A DNA stretch of 64,000 bases from Methylothermaceae bacteria B42 (GTDB lineage: Bacteria; Pseudomonadota; Gammaproteobacteria; Methylococcales; Methylothermaceae), in assembly GCA_001566965.1 (NCBI GenBank), contig LSNW01000031.1, positions 62,001 to 126,000 on the forward strand, in the 5' to 3' direction. Shown here piece after piece: positions 28,060-37,455 of this stretch (position 1 is its first letter; every line of letters begins with the position of its first letter). The notes beneath the pieces are model-generated. The model did no database searches. It was not told the origin of the DNA and worked only from the letters and a program-made list of their open reading frames with translations. Made by a program: the position numbers and the translations under genes.

Positions 28060-28920
28060 TTACTCGTCGCGGGAACCCTTGCGGCGGTTGATCACATATC
28101 CGGTAATCGGCGCGCTGAACGGCAATAGCAACATTCCCGGCAGCCACAATACTTGACGGCGCTGGCGGATGCCGTGAATTCCGATAGTCATGCGCTCATG
28201 ACCCCGGCGCGGCTGGGCCCGGTAAGTTCCCAGCAACCGGTCCCACCAGGGCAAGTTAAAACCAAAGTTGCAATTGGCTTCGTCGTCGGCGATCGAATGA
28301 TGCACCCGGTGCATGTCCGGCGTCACAATCAGCCAGCGCAGCACCCGGTCCAATGCCGCCGGCAGGCTAACATTGCCATGGTTGAACATGGCAGTGGCGT
28401 TGAGCAGCACCTCGAAGAGCACCACCGCCACCACCGGCACCCCCAGCAGCACGATGGCGGTAGCCTTGATCCCCAGGGAAATCAGAATCTCCAAGGGATG
28501 AAAACGAATGCCGGTGGTAACATCGAAATCCACATCGGCATGGTGAACCCGGTGCAGGCGCCACAGGGCCGGCAAGGCGTGGAACATGACGTGCTGCAGA
28601 TAGATGATCAGATCCAGAACCACCACCGCAATCATCACCTGCCCAAGCGGCGGCATCGATAGCATTCTCAGCAACCCCCACCCCTGATGCTCGGCGAAGG
28701 CGGCAACGCCAACCGCCGCCATGGGAAACAGCAGCCGCACCAGCAAATTATTGATGAGCGCCAACCCAAGATTGTTAAGCCAGCGCATGGGCCTGGGATC
28801 GCGCCACTGCCGCCGCGGCAATAGGGTTTCCCATAGAATCATCAAGACCAGCACCAGGGCAAAGCAACCCAGGCGAATAAAAATTTCGTGGCTTAGAATC
28901 CAGTCTTGCCAAATAGGCAT
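28060..28920 (-). CDS. Sterol desaturase / fatty acid hydroxylase superfamily membrane enzyme
   Basis: The 286-residue protein has about four membrane helices. It has the histidine clusters of membrane di-iron hydroxylases: QHVMFH, then LHRVHHADVDFD, then FNHGN, then DMHRVHHS. These ligands bind two irons that hydroxylate or desaturate a lipid using oxygen. The substrate, whether fatty acid, sterol, hopanoid or carotenoid, cannot be told. The ATG at 28920 fits the first helix. Confidence 0.88.
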   Translation of the reverse strand: MPIWQDWILSHEIFIRLGCFALVLVLMILWETLLPRRQWRDPRPMRWLNNLGLALINNLLVRLLFPMAAVGVAAFAEHQGWGLLRMLSMPPLGQVMIAVVVLDLIIYLQHVMFHALPALWRLHRVHHADVDFDVTTGIRFHPLEILISLGIKATAIVLLGVPVVAVVLFEVLLNATAMFNHGNVSLPAALDRVLRWLIVTPDMHRVHHSIADDEANCNFGFNLPWWDRLLGTYRAQPRRGHERMTIGIHGIRQRRQVLWLPGMLLLPFSAPITGYVINRRKGSRDE

Positions 28921-29200
28921 CGGGTTCTCAAATCAGGATGGCAAAGTTTTAGCGCTGGACCGGAATACGGTTATCAAACACATTTCACACCATTCCGCCG
29001 CGCTGTGGGACCGGATAGAGCATCTTCCCGCCCTATTCGGCTTTTCTATCATAGCATCCTTATGCCCTATGAGTATCTTCCAATGACATACGAGCCTGAA
29101 GGGAGGGCGTAATTCCAACGTATAAAGTGGCATCAGCCATTTTGCCAATTTCAGAGCCTGACAATAAGACTTTCTCGTCAGCCTTAGTAAGTCACTCGAA

Positions 29201-30400
29201 TCAAATTGACCCCATCAACAACTGCATCAGCCGCTTAGAGTCAACGCTTTCACCACTTAGCGCCATTGCCAGTAATTCACCACCCAGCACCGGCGGCGCA
29301 ATCACCATATTGGGTTTGACGCGGCGAATGCGTTTGAGATTGCGGGCATCATTGATAGCAGCAACGGTTTTCACTTGCCCTAATTCCTTGGCCGCCAAAA
29401 CAATAAAGGCATTTTCAGAGTCATCATCGGTCAACGCCAAAATGGCTTTAGCCTTGTCACCCCCTGCCAGGCGCAGTATTTCCAAGTCGCTGCCATCACC
29501 AACCACAACGTCAAGATTGGCATACTGACTGCTCTCCGGCTCCCGCTTCAAAATAAAAGTGACATGCTCACCCCGCTTGCAAAGCTCCTGAAAAGTGTTG
29601 TTCGCCAACGCGCTTGCGCCAACGATGATGTAGTGATCTTTCCGTTGCACTTGCTTTTTCCTCCCTTGGAACAAGTTTTCTAGATGGCGGTTGATGAGAG
29701 GGACAATAATCGCCCCGAATATGGTCGCGGCTGCAACCATGCCAGCACTAATTAGGGAAATCAGGAACAGCCGCGCCTGCGGGGATTTAGCGACAATATC
29801 CCCATAGCCCACCGTCGAGAGCGTCTCAATCGTGAAATATAGCGCTTGATCCAGGGTATGGATAGGCGGCTGAAATAGATCCCCCAAAATATAACTGCCA
29901 ATGACACCATAGCCAACCAGCACCAACAGACTCGTGGCGGAAAACAGCGTGGCGGTCGCCAGGCTGCTGCGGTCAAACCAACGATAACTCAGCAAAAGCG
30001 CCAAAAGTAATATCACGCTGTAAGGAAGCAACCATTCGTGCGGACCTTCAGAAGGCTGGAAAAAAAGAATGGCGATTCCTGCCAATAACGCCAGTACTGT
30101 AGAGCTCCACGCCAGCCGGGAACGCAGCAAAAGACCGGCAGACATCACCAACAGGAAAATCCCGACGGCGATTTGTGGCAGCCCTGACAAGCCAACATTG
30201 ACCAAATTCAAGGTTAATGTCGTCAGCGTTTGGGAAAAAAAGTGCAGCCCTAAAGCATGGATCAGTGGTGGTAATACATGCACGGCTCCCAACAATCCTA
30301 CCCCGAGCGCCAATGGCAGATGGGGAACCCAGCGTGCGAACTTAATTACCCCAAACCTTGAAGAGTTGACACGTCGAATTTTTTTCAAAATCCAAGCCAT
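29201..30400 (-). CDS. kch: Kch-like potassium channel with RCK domain
   Basis: The product has an N-terminal group of membrane helices (to about residue 150). The pore follows with selectivity filter TVGYGDIVAK near residue 195. A cytosolic RCK/TrkA-N domain (YIIVGASALANNTFQEL, VVVGDGSDLEILRLAGG, LALTDDDSENAFI) ends the protein. The overall layout and the DxDN-type stretch match E. coli Kch. The gate would respond to a ligand or voltage through the RCK ring. The frame can start at TTG 30433, but the ATG at 30400 is preferred; no strong ribosome site marks either. Confidence 0.82.
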   Translation of the reverse strand: MAWILKKIRRVNSSRFGVIKFARWVPHLPLALGVGLLGAVHVLPPLIHALGLHFFSQTLTTLTLNLVNVGLSGLPQIAVGIFLLVMSAGLLLRSRLAWSSTVLALLAGIAILFFQPSEGPHEWLLPYSVILLLALLLSYRWFDRSSLATATLFSATSLLVLVGYGVIGSYILGDLFQPPIHTLDQALYFTIETLSTVGYGDIVAKSPQARLFLISLISAGMVAAATIFGAIIVPLINRHLENLFQGRKKQVQRKDHYIIVGASALANNTFQELCKRGEHVTFILKREPESSQYANLDVVVGDGSDLEILRLAGGDKAKAILALTDDDSENAFIVLAAKELGQVKTVAAINDARNLKRIRRVKPNMVIAPPVLGGELLAMALSGESVDSKRLMQLLMGSI

Positions 30401-30664
30401 AGAAATAAAAGTGTTACGTATCGCCTTCCCCAAAATATTAAAGGTTGTTCCATAGGTAGAGGTGTTGACAACGACAATAGCCTGTTACGCGGGATTAAAC
30501 GTGTAAACGCTATAAAATTATCGCTTAAGTCATCCCTTGTATTTCAAACCATTAGCCACAAAATAAAAAAGCAAGGACCAGTTTGCCATCAATCGATGAC
30601 TTTAGCGTCGATCTTTTTGGATATAGTAGTCGTGTCATAGCAACTTTCTCGATAGGGGGAGACG
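30401..30664. promoter_or_regulatory. Divergent promoter region between kch and H+-ATPase gene
   Basis: This 264-bp AT-rich stretch drives genes in both directions. TTGGATATAGT near 30616-30627 could hold a -10 element for the ATPase. ATCGATGACTTTAGCGTCGAT nearby is a partial dyad. GATAGGGGGA gives the ribosome site for the ATPase. No protein-coding sequence is seen. Confidence 0.3.
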
Positions 30665-33284
30665 ATGGTTTGGGGAAAGCGCCGCAAGCAGAATACCAGA
30701 ATCCATACCGATCAGTTACTTGATACCAATCTAAATACCGGCCTGACCGAAGCCGAAGCCCGCCAGCGGCGCGAGATTTTCGGGCCCAATGAAATCCCAG
30801 AAAAAGAACCTTCCTTTTGGTACCGCCTTTTCAAGCGCTTTTGGGGACCGATTCCCTGGATGATTGAAATCGCCGCCCTCCTATCGGCCTTAGTGCATAA
30901 GTGGGAAGACTTCGGCATTATCGTCACCCTTTTGTTGGTCAACGCTTATATCGACTTTCGTCAAGAATCCAAAGCCATCAGCGCCCTCAAAGTGCTCAAG
31001 CAAAAGCTTTCCAAGACCGCTTTAGTGCTGAGGGAAGGACATTGGCTATCGATTCCAGCCCGTGAACTGGTGCCTGGCGATGTGGTCAAGCTCAAGATCG
31101 GCGATATCGTCCCTGCCGATATCCAGCTCAAAGAAGGCGAATATATACTCCTGGATCTATCGGCTTTGACCGGTGAATCCCTTCCCGTGGAAAAGAAGCC
31201 TGGCGATTTAGCCTATAGCAACGCCGTGGTAAAAGCCGGAGAGATGGTGGGTATCGTTACCGCTACCGGCCTCAATACCTATTTTGGCAAGACAGTAGCC
31301 TTAGTAGCCAAGGCTGAACGAGAGGAACGCAGCCATTTCCAACAAGCGGTGATGACCATCGCCAATTTCCTTATTGTTATCACTATAATCCTAGCCCTAA
31401 TCATTCTAGCAGCCGCTTACCGTCATCACGACCCGATGATGGAAATGTTGCGCTTTACCCTGGTGCTAGTAGTCGCGTCGATTCCAGTGGCTCTACCAGC
31501 AGTATTGTCTGTCACCATGGCGGCTGGGGCGCTTAGGATGGCACGCAGAAATGCGGTAGTCAGCCGGTTGGCGGCAATCGAAGAAATGGCTGGCATGGAT
31601 ATTCTCTGCAGCGATAAAACCGGCACCTTGACCCAGAACCGCATGGAGATCACAGAACCGGTCACCTACCACGTTTATCAACTCGATGACTTATTACACT
31701 ACGCTGCCTTGGCCAGTAGAGAGGAAAATCAGGATCCACTGGAAGTTCCCATCTTCCGTAAAGTGGAGGAAATGGGCCTTAAAAATCGACTGACGGCCTG
31801 GCAACGGCTTGAATTCATCCCTTTTGATCCAATCCGCAAACGCACTGAAGTCTCCGTTATGCGCAATGGCGAGCATCTTAAAGTGGTCAAAGGCGCGCCT
31901 CAAGTGATATTTGCTCTATGCGAACGGGTCAATCACCACGAAGAAATACTTGAAACCGCTCAAGATCAAGTGGAAGAGTTTGCCGAGAAGGGTTACCGCA
32001 CTATTGCCGTGGCTATCAGCCGCGACGGTGGTGAAAGCTATGAATTGGTAGGGCTGCTGCCTTTTTACGATCCCCCGCGGGAGGATTCCGCACCCACCAT
32101 CGCTGAAGCCCGAAAACTCGGCGTCAGCGTCAAAATGGTTACCGGCGACAACGTTGCAATCGCCCGTCAAATTGCCCGCATGTTAGGCATTGAGGGGGAA
32201 GTTTATGATGTCAAGGAATTCCACGCAGGCGCCGAACGCGAATTAATGCTGGTGGCCCAAATCGTCACCGAAACCCTCTTTTCAGAACTCAAGCCCGACG
32301 CTACACCACGGGAGATCCACCGTGCTGCCCGCAAGGTGTTGCGTAATCTTGAAGAAGCCCTGGTCAAGACCGAAGCCCAACGCGAACTGGTGCGCAAGCA
32401 CGAATCGGAAATCATCGCCCTGATCGAAAAGGCGGGCGGGTTCGCCCAAGTATTCCCCGAAGACAAATATTTTATTGTCGAAGAATTGCAAAAGGCCAAC
32501 CATATCGTGGGCATGACGGGCGATGGGGTCAACGATGCGCCAGCCTTAAAAAAGGCCGATGCCGGCATCGCGGTTTCCGGCGCCACCGACGCCGCCCGCG
32601 CGGCCGCCGACGTCGTGCTTTTGGAGCCTGGGTTATCGGTGATTGTCGAGGGCTTCAAGGTCGCTCGCCGTACCTTCGAGCGCATGAAAGCCTATACCAT
32701 CTATCGGATCAACGAGACTATCCGGTTGATTCTTTTTCTAACCCTGGCGATCACAGTGTTCAACTTTTATCCGGTCACCGCCATTATGATTATCATCTTG
32801 GCGCTGCTCAACGACATTCCTATTCTTGCGATTGCCACAGACAACGTCAAACTAGCGGAAAAGCCAGTTCGTTGGAATTTCATCGAGGTATTGGGCATAG
32901 CCACGCTGATGGGTATTTTAGGCTTGGTTTCTTCGTTCCTGGTGCTTTTTGTGTTGGTTCACTATTTTCAATATTCGATGGATTTCATCCGCTCGGCCAT
33001 CTTTCTCAAGCTGGTAATTGCAGGTCATAGCACGATTTTCATTACCCGCAGTTATGACCGCTTCCTATGGACACGCCCTTTTCCCTCCTTGGCTGCTATT
33101 GGCCGCCAATCTTTCTACCGGTATCATCGGCGTGCTGATGGCCGTCTATGGCTGGTTCATGACCCCGGTGGGTTGGGATTTCGCTCTATTCTTTATGGCC
33201 TACTATTTTGTTTGGATGCTCTTTATCGACGCTATGAAAGTGGGGGCTTATAGGGTTATGCGCCGTCGCGGCTGGGTGGAATAA
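30665..33284 (+). CDS. Plasma-membrane-type H+-ATPase (P3A family), frameshifted near the 3' end
   Basis: The frame opened at ATG 30665 gives a P3A pump. It has RFWGPIPWMIEIAALLS near residue 58, TGES in the actuator, phospho-Asp317 in CSDKTGTLTQNRM, and [16 protein letters not shown]. Helices near the C-terminus follow. These proteins pump H+ out of the cell with ATP. Around 33072-33085, at CCTTTTCCCTCC, the frame slips. The original frame ends in a non-homologous tail at 33253. Skipping one base recovers WLLLAANLSTGIIG to YRVMRRRGWVE, which lines up with the end of the second P3A pump at 58732. One extra base is the simplest account, either a real mutation or an assembly error. Confidence 0.85.
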
Positions 33285-33300
33285 GTCACTGTCTCGATAT

Positions 33301-34542
33301 TCAATCTACTTGAGCCTTCTCGATGGCCTCTGACAAATCCTCCATGAAACGGGCGGCGTCGGCGCCGGCAAGGACTCGGTGATCGCAGCTGACCGTCAAA
33401 GCGCAGCGCCCGGCTTTGTCTGCGGCGGCAACCGCAATAATGGCGCTGGCGCCCAAAGGGACGATGGCGTCAAACCAAAGCACCCGGGGGAAAACCCCTA
33501 GATTGGAAAGATAAAAACTGGCGCCTTCATAGTCACCCGGCTGTAAACGGCGGCGTTGGGTTTTATCTTTGAGAATGCGCCAGTCTTCGGCCAATTCTTC
33601 CAAAGGGCGGTCCGCCACGTCCCGTAGGACCGGGGAGATCAAACCATCGGGGGTATCCACGGCGATGGCCACATCCACTTGTTTGCGCCAGGCAAGCCCT
33701 TTGGGCGTCCAAGCGGCATTGACCAGCGGGTGCTTTTGCACGGTGCTGGCACAAACCCGGGCCATCAATAATGTTAAAGAAAGCTCCCGCTGTTTGGCCA
33801 AATCATGAAGGTTTTTCAATTGCACCCGGGTGGTCAGCTGAAACATAGGCGTTGATGTGGTGGCGGCCATGTTCTCGGCAATTTTCTCCCGGAGACCGGA
33901 AGGCCGTTTAATTTCATAGTCGGCGCTGTAACGCAAATCGGGCGCGGGCGCCGACAAGGCTGCGGCAAGCACCTGACCTGCACGGATAACGCCATCGGTA
34001 CCAGGCGCAAGTGTCTGCGGATCGATATTCAATTCCTGGGCCAGCTCCCGCGCCAGTGGCGTCATCCCACCGCTTACTGTTGGACGGCCTGAAAACGCAG
34101 CCTGTAACACCGGCGATGATGCTGGGATAGTTTCAGGATGAGAGGGGGGTAGAAGGGTGCCAGGACTGGTCTCTGACTCAACCTTGGGTTGCGCTTCTTC
34201 GGCGGCAGGCGCCGGTACTGCCGCTTCTGAAGTTGTGACGGAAGGGGTGGGAGGCGATGAGGGTATTGTCTCGGGCTGGGGGGCTTTGGCAAGGGTTTCT
34301 TCGCGGCTATCGGCAATCCATCCGATGACTGTTTTGACTGGAATATCGCTGTTTTCCTGGGCCAAGGGACCGGCTAAAAATCCGTCCTGAAAGGCTTCCA
34401 ATTCCATTAATGCCTTGTCTGATTCCACTTCGGCGATCACCTCCCCTTTTTTTATGGAATCCCCGGGTTTTTTCAGCCAGCGAACCAGGCGCCCGGTTTC
34501 CATCGTGTCAGAGAGTACCGGCATGGTAATTGGGTGCTTCAT
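33301..34542 (-). CDS. pdhC: Pyruvate dehydrogenase E2, dihydrolipoamide acetyltransferase
   Basis: The 413-residue protein starts with a lipoyl domain whose lysine sits in EVESDKALMELEAF (about residue 44). A Pro/Ala-rich linker, a peripheral-subunit-binding segment (TPLARELAQELNIDPQTL, about 160) and the catalytic domain follow. The catalytic domain ends with SCDHRVLAGADAARF, holding the active-site His and Asp. It transfers acetyl groups from lipoyl to CoA. The E3 subunit is not in the window. It follows pdhB by 10 bp. Confidence 0.92.
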   Translation of the reverse strand: MKHPITMPVLSDTMETGRLVRWLKKPGDSIKKGEVIAEVESDKALMELEAFQDGFLAGPLAQENSDIPVKTVIGWIADSREETLAKAPQPETIPSSPPTPSVTTSEAAVPAPAAEEAQPKVESETSPGTLLPPSHPETIPASSPVLQAAFSGRPTVSGGMTPLARELAQELNIDPQTLAPGTDGVIRAGQVLAAALSAPAPDLRYSADYEIKRPSGLREKIAENMAATTSTPMFQLTTRVQLKNLHDLAKQRELSLTLLMARVCASTVQKHPLVNAAWTPKGLAWRKQVDVAIAVDTPDGLISPVLRDVADRPLEELAEDWRILKDKTQRRRLQPGDYEGASFYLSNLGVFPRVLWFDAIVPLGASAIIAVAAADKAGRCALTVSCDHRVLAGADAARFMEDLSEAIEKAQVD

Positions 34543-34552
34543 GGCTTGATCC

Positions 34553-35530
34553 TCACTTCAGCAGTTGCTTGGCAGCGGCAACAATATCTTCAACTTGGGG
34601 AATCGTTTGTGCTTCCAGCCTTCCGTTATAGGGCGTCGGCATGTCGAGCCCGCCCAAGCGCAGAGGGGCGGCTTCCAGTTGGGTAAAACAGCGTTCTGTT
34701 AACGTTGCGGCAATTTCAGCGCCAGCGCCGGCGAAGCGGCAATCTTCCTCGACAATCAATACTCGGTGGGTACGGGCGACAGATTCTACGCAGGTATTCC
34801 AATCGATAGGCGAAAGACTTCTCAGATCAATCACATCTGCATTGACCCCCTGTTCAGCCAGTTTCTCCGCAGCCTGCTCGGCCAGCACCGCAATCTTCGA
34901 GTAAGCGATGATTGTCAAGTCCCGTCCCTGGCGGCGGAGAAGCGCGCGATGAGGTAGCGGCGGAGGCAAAGTTTCGTCCACCGGCCCTTTGCTGAAATAG
35001 AGCAGTTCATGCTCAAGGACGATCACCGGCTCATCACTGAGGACCGCCTGTTTGAGCTGCCAGTAGGCATCCTGGGGTGTGGCTGGCACCACAATGCGCA
35101 GTCCGGGCACGTTCATCAAGGTGTGCTCCAAGCGCTGGGAATGTTGGGCCGCCAACTGTTTGGCCACCCCACCGGGCATCCTCACCGTCAAGGCCATGGG
35201 AAAAGCGCCACCGGACATAAACGGAACCTTGGCGGCCATATTGATAAGGGCGTCAAGCGCCAGCAAAGCGAAGTTAACGGTCATGATTTCCACCACTGGA
35301 CGCATGCCCATCAGGGCCGCGCCCACCCCCAATCCGGTGAAGCCACCTTCAGAGATCGGGGTATCGCGCACCCGCCATTCGCCATATTTGGCATACAATC
35401 CTTCAGTGACCCGATAGCTGCCACCGTAGAGACCCACATCTTCGCCCAGGATAAAGACCGCCTCATCCACTGCCATCAATTCGTCAAGCGCTCGGTTGAG
35501 TGCCTGCCAGTAAAGCATCTCTTTCGCCAT
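34553..35530 (-). CDS. pdhB: Pyruvate dehydrogenase E1 beta subunit
   Basis: The 325-residue protein has the transketolase central fold (LGEDVGLYGGSYRVTEGL, ISEGGFTGLGVGAALMGMRP) and the C-terminal ligand-handling domain (DVIDLRSLSPID). Paired with PdhA it binds thiamine diphosphate and decarboxylates pyruvate. AGGAGA lies upstream of the ATG and coincides with the border of an inverted-repeat-bounded insertion that separates it from pdhA by about 350 bp. Confidence 0.93.
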   Translation of the reverse strand: MAKEMLYWQALNRALDELMAVDEAVFILGEDVGLYGGSYRVTEGLYAKYGEWRVRDTPISEGGFTGLGVGAALMGMRPVVEIMTVNFALLALDALINMAAKVPFMSGGAFPMALTVRMPGGVAKQLAAQHSQRLEHTLMNVPGLRIVVPATPQDAYWQLKQAVLSDEPVIVLEHELLYFSKGPVDETLPPPLPHRALLRRQGRDLTIIAYSKIAVLAEQAAEKLAEQGVNADVIDLRSLSPIDWNTCVESVARTHRVLIVEEDCRFAGAGAEIAATLTERCFTQLEAAPLRLGGLDMPTPYNGRLEAQTIPQVEDIVAAAKQLLK

Positions 35531-35540
35531 TGGAGGTCTC

Positions 35541-35875
35541 CTAGCCCGAATATTACACTAGTATCCCGGATGATGGCGCCGGACAGGTGCAACTGGACGC
35601 CGGGCTGGACTGACCAAATCGCCGGGAGCGATTTGGAACAGCTTTGCTGGCCCCGTCAGGGGCGTAGGGCAGGACGCCCGGAGTAAAGGCATAGCCGTAG
35701 CTATGGCTTGAAGGAAGCCCAAGTCCAGGGGTGCCTGGACAAGCCAGGGCCGGGATAGGATTCGGGCCGGGAACAAATTGTACTTCGTGAATATTGTTAA
35801 ATTGAACCATTTTTTTCTCCCGAATCAATGAATGACTTGAAGGCCCGAAGCCGGCTGGTGCAATATTCGGGCTAG
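35541..35875. mobile_element. Insertion bounded by inverted repeats between pdhA and pdhB
   Basis: The left end CTAGCCCGAATATTACAC and right end GTGCAATATTCGGGCTAG form an inverted repeat with one mismatch around a 335-bp unit. Inside, on the minus strand, an ATG with a GGGAGAA site opens an 85-residue frame (starts MVQFNNIHEVQFVPG) that runs to the left end. The rest is GC-rich, with a perfect hairpin CAAATCGCTCCCGGCGATTTG written here as an 8-bp stem. No transposase is seen, so it is best described as a non-autonomous or decayed insertion. I see no clean target duplication. It splits an otherwise tight operon. Confidence 0.65.
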
Positions 35876-35881
35876 CCTCAG

Positions 35882-36934
35882 CTATATCAAAACTTCGCCG
35901 TTACGATTGCAAAAAAGCGAATCCCATGCATCGTCCATGGCAGGTTCCGGGGATTCCAGGGCAAACTGAACCGCCGCTTCCACTTCAGCCTGGACTTTCT
36001 GCTCCAGATCCTTGAAGCTCTGGTCGTGAAGATGACCTTGATCAAAGCAATATTCCCGCAGACGCATTAGGCAATCGGGCCCAGCGGCAGCGATTTGTTC
36101 CGGCGATGGGTAGGCTAAAGACAGTTCCCGCAGCGCCATTTCCACTGGATCGACTTGCTGAAACGCTTTCACTTCCACCGGCGGGCGATAGTGGCCGGGA
36201 TCGGCCATGGAGTGGCCCCGAAAACGGTAGGTGACACATTCAATTAGCTGGGGGCCAGTGCCTGCGCGGATCTGCTGGAGGGCATGCTGGGTAGCCTCGT
36301 AGACCTTGAGTACGTCCATGCCATCGACTCGCTCGGCCGGAATGCGGTAGGCCGAAGCGCGTTTGTAGACTTCCGGCACTGCCGAATGACGGTGAATCTC
36401 GGTGCCAATCTGATACTGATTGTTCTCACAGACAAACAAAACCGGCAGTTTCCACAGGGCTGCCATGTTGAGGGATTCATGGAAGGTACCTTGGTTGACA
36501 GCGCCGTCACCGAAGAAGCAAATTACCGCCTCCGGTAGATCCTTGAGAACGATGCCATAACCAATGCCCGTAGCCACGGGATAGGTCTCACCAACGATGG
36601 CGTAGCCACCCATGAAACGGCGCTCGGCATCAAATAAATGCATGGACCCTCCCATGCCGCGGCTACAGCCGCTGCGCTTGCCAAACAGTTCCGCCATCAC
36701 CTCGCCCGCCGGAATGCCGCGCACCAGGGCGTGAACGTGTTCGCGATAAGTGGTGACGATATAATCGCTTGCCTCGCAAGCGTGCAGCACGCCCACCGCT
36801 ACCGCTTCCTCGCCTGGATAAAGATGCAGAAAACCGGCGATGTTGCCCTGCATGTATTCTTGCGCCGCTCGCTCCTCGAAGACGCGCGCCAGCATCATGT
36901 CATGAAGGAACGCCAGGGCCTGGTCACGATCCAT
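35882..36934 (-). CDS. pdhA: Pyruvate dehydrogenase E1 alpha subunit
   Basis: The product (350 residues from ATG 36934) has the thiamine diphosphate motif GDGAVNQGTFHESLNMA (about residue 141) and ENNQYQIGTEIHRHSA. The phosphorylation-loop-like segment is TYRFRGHSMADPGHYR. A GTG at 36946 is possible, but GGAGAG placed just before ATG 36934 decides for the latter. The gene starts one base after the stop of the AhpD-like gene, so the two are coupled. Confidence 0.93.
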   Translation of the reverse strand: MDRDQALAFLHDMMLARVFEERAAQEYMQGNIAGFLHLYPGEEAVAVGVLHACEASDYIVTTYREHVHALVRGIPAGEVMAELFGKRSGCSRGMGGSMHLFDAERRFMGGYAIVGETYPVATGIGYGIVLKDLPEAVICFFGDGAVNQGTFHESLNMAALWKLPVLFVCENNQYQIGTEIHRHSAVPEVYKRASAYRIPAERVDGMDVLKVYEATQHALQQIRAGTGPQLIECVTYRFRGHSMADPGHYRPPVEVKAFQQVDPVEMALRELSLAYPSPEQIAAAGPDCLMRLREYCFDQGHLHDQSFKDLEQKVQAEVEAAVQFALESPEPAMDDAWDSLFCNRNGEVLI

Positions 36935-36935
36935 G

Positions 36936-37295
36936 TCACTCTCCACCTTCTTCAGGCAGATATAGATCCAGGGCCTGGACCAGAGGTGTCATATACATAA
37001 GCGCAGGCCCCCCGTGCATGATGACCGCCATAAATCCGGCCTCGACAATCTCGTCTCGGGTGGCTCCGGCATGGGCAGCGCTTCTAACGTGTGAACCGAT
37101 ACACCATTCGCATTGACTGGCCACCGCCAGACCAACGTTGATCAGTTCCTTCTCACGCTTGCTCAACGCTGGCCCTGCTTCCGTCTTTTGGAAAAAATAA
37201 GAAAAGGCTTGGGTTTCCGTAGGATAACGCTTGCGCAAGTAAGCCAGCGCCTCGTGCATTTCGGCCATCTTTTCCTTCATGGGGTTCTGATCCAT
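36936..37295 (-). CDS. AhpD-like carboxymuconolactone decarboxylase family protein
   Basis: The 119-residue helical protein carries the CEWCIGSHV motif (Cys-x2-Cys-x3-His, about residues 60-66) found in AhpD-like members. There it supports thiol-disulfide or peroxidatic chemistry. AhpD of mycobacteria uses lipoyl-E2 to reduce peroxiredoxin, so its place at the head of a pdh operon is suggestive. A direct link is inference. It is the first gene of the pdh unit. Confidence 0.87.
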   Translation of the reverse strand: MDQNPMKEKMAEMHEALAYLRKRYPTETQAFSYFFQKTEAGPALSKREKELINVGLAVASQCEWCIGSHVRSAAHAGATRDEIVEAGFMAVIMHGGPALMYMTPLVQALDLYLPEEGGE

Positions 37296-37392
37296 GGGTC
37301 ACCTCGCTGTGGATTGAGGAGAAATCTGTCTTTGGATATTGCCACTGATTTGAAACTTTTTCTAGCTATTTTGGAATTAAAGTTTGTTTTAA

Positions 37393-37420
37393 TTGACTTA
37401 TATAAATAGATTCTTATATG
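37393..37420 (+). promoter_or_regulatory. Sigma-70-like promoter for the HMA-SafE gene
   Basis: TTGACT (37393-37398) and TATATG (37415-37420) are separated by 16 bp in an AT-rich stretch, 36 bp before the ATG. The fit to -35 and -10 consensus is good. Confidence 0.55.
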
Positions 37421-37455
37421 CTCGAGAAACGCGCTCTTTAATCCGGAGAAAGCCA

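Noticed and set aside
28921-29200. Short frames in the gap between the hydroxylase-family gene and kch
   Set aside because: No ribosome site or known motif; read as promoter region only.
35553-35811. 85-codon frame inside the pdhA-pdhB insertion as a real gene
   Set aside because: It has a ribosome site but ends in the inverted repeat, and its second half is GC-rich low-complexity sequence; kept only as part of the element description.
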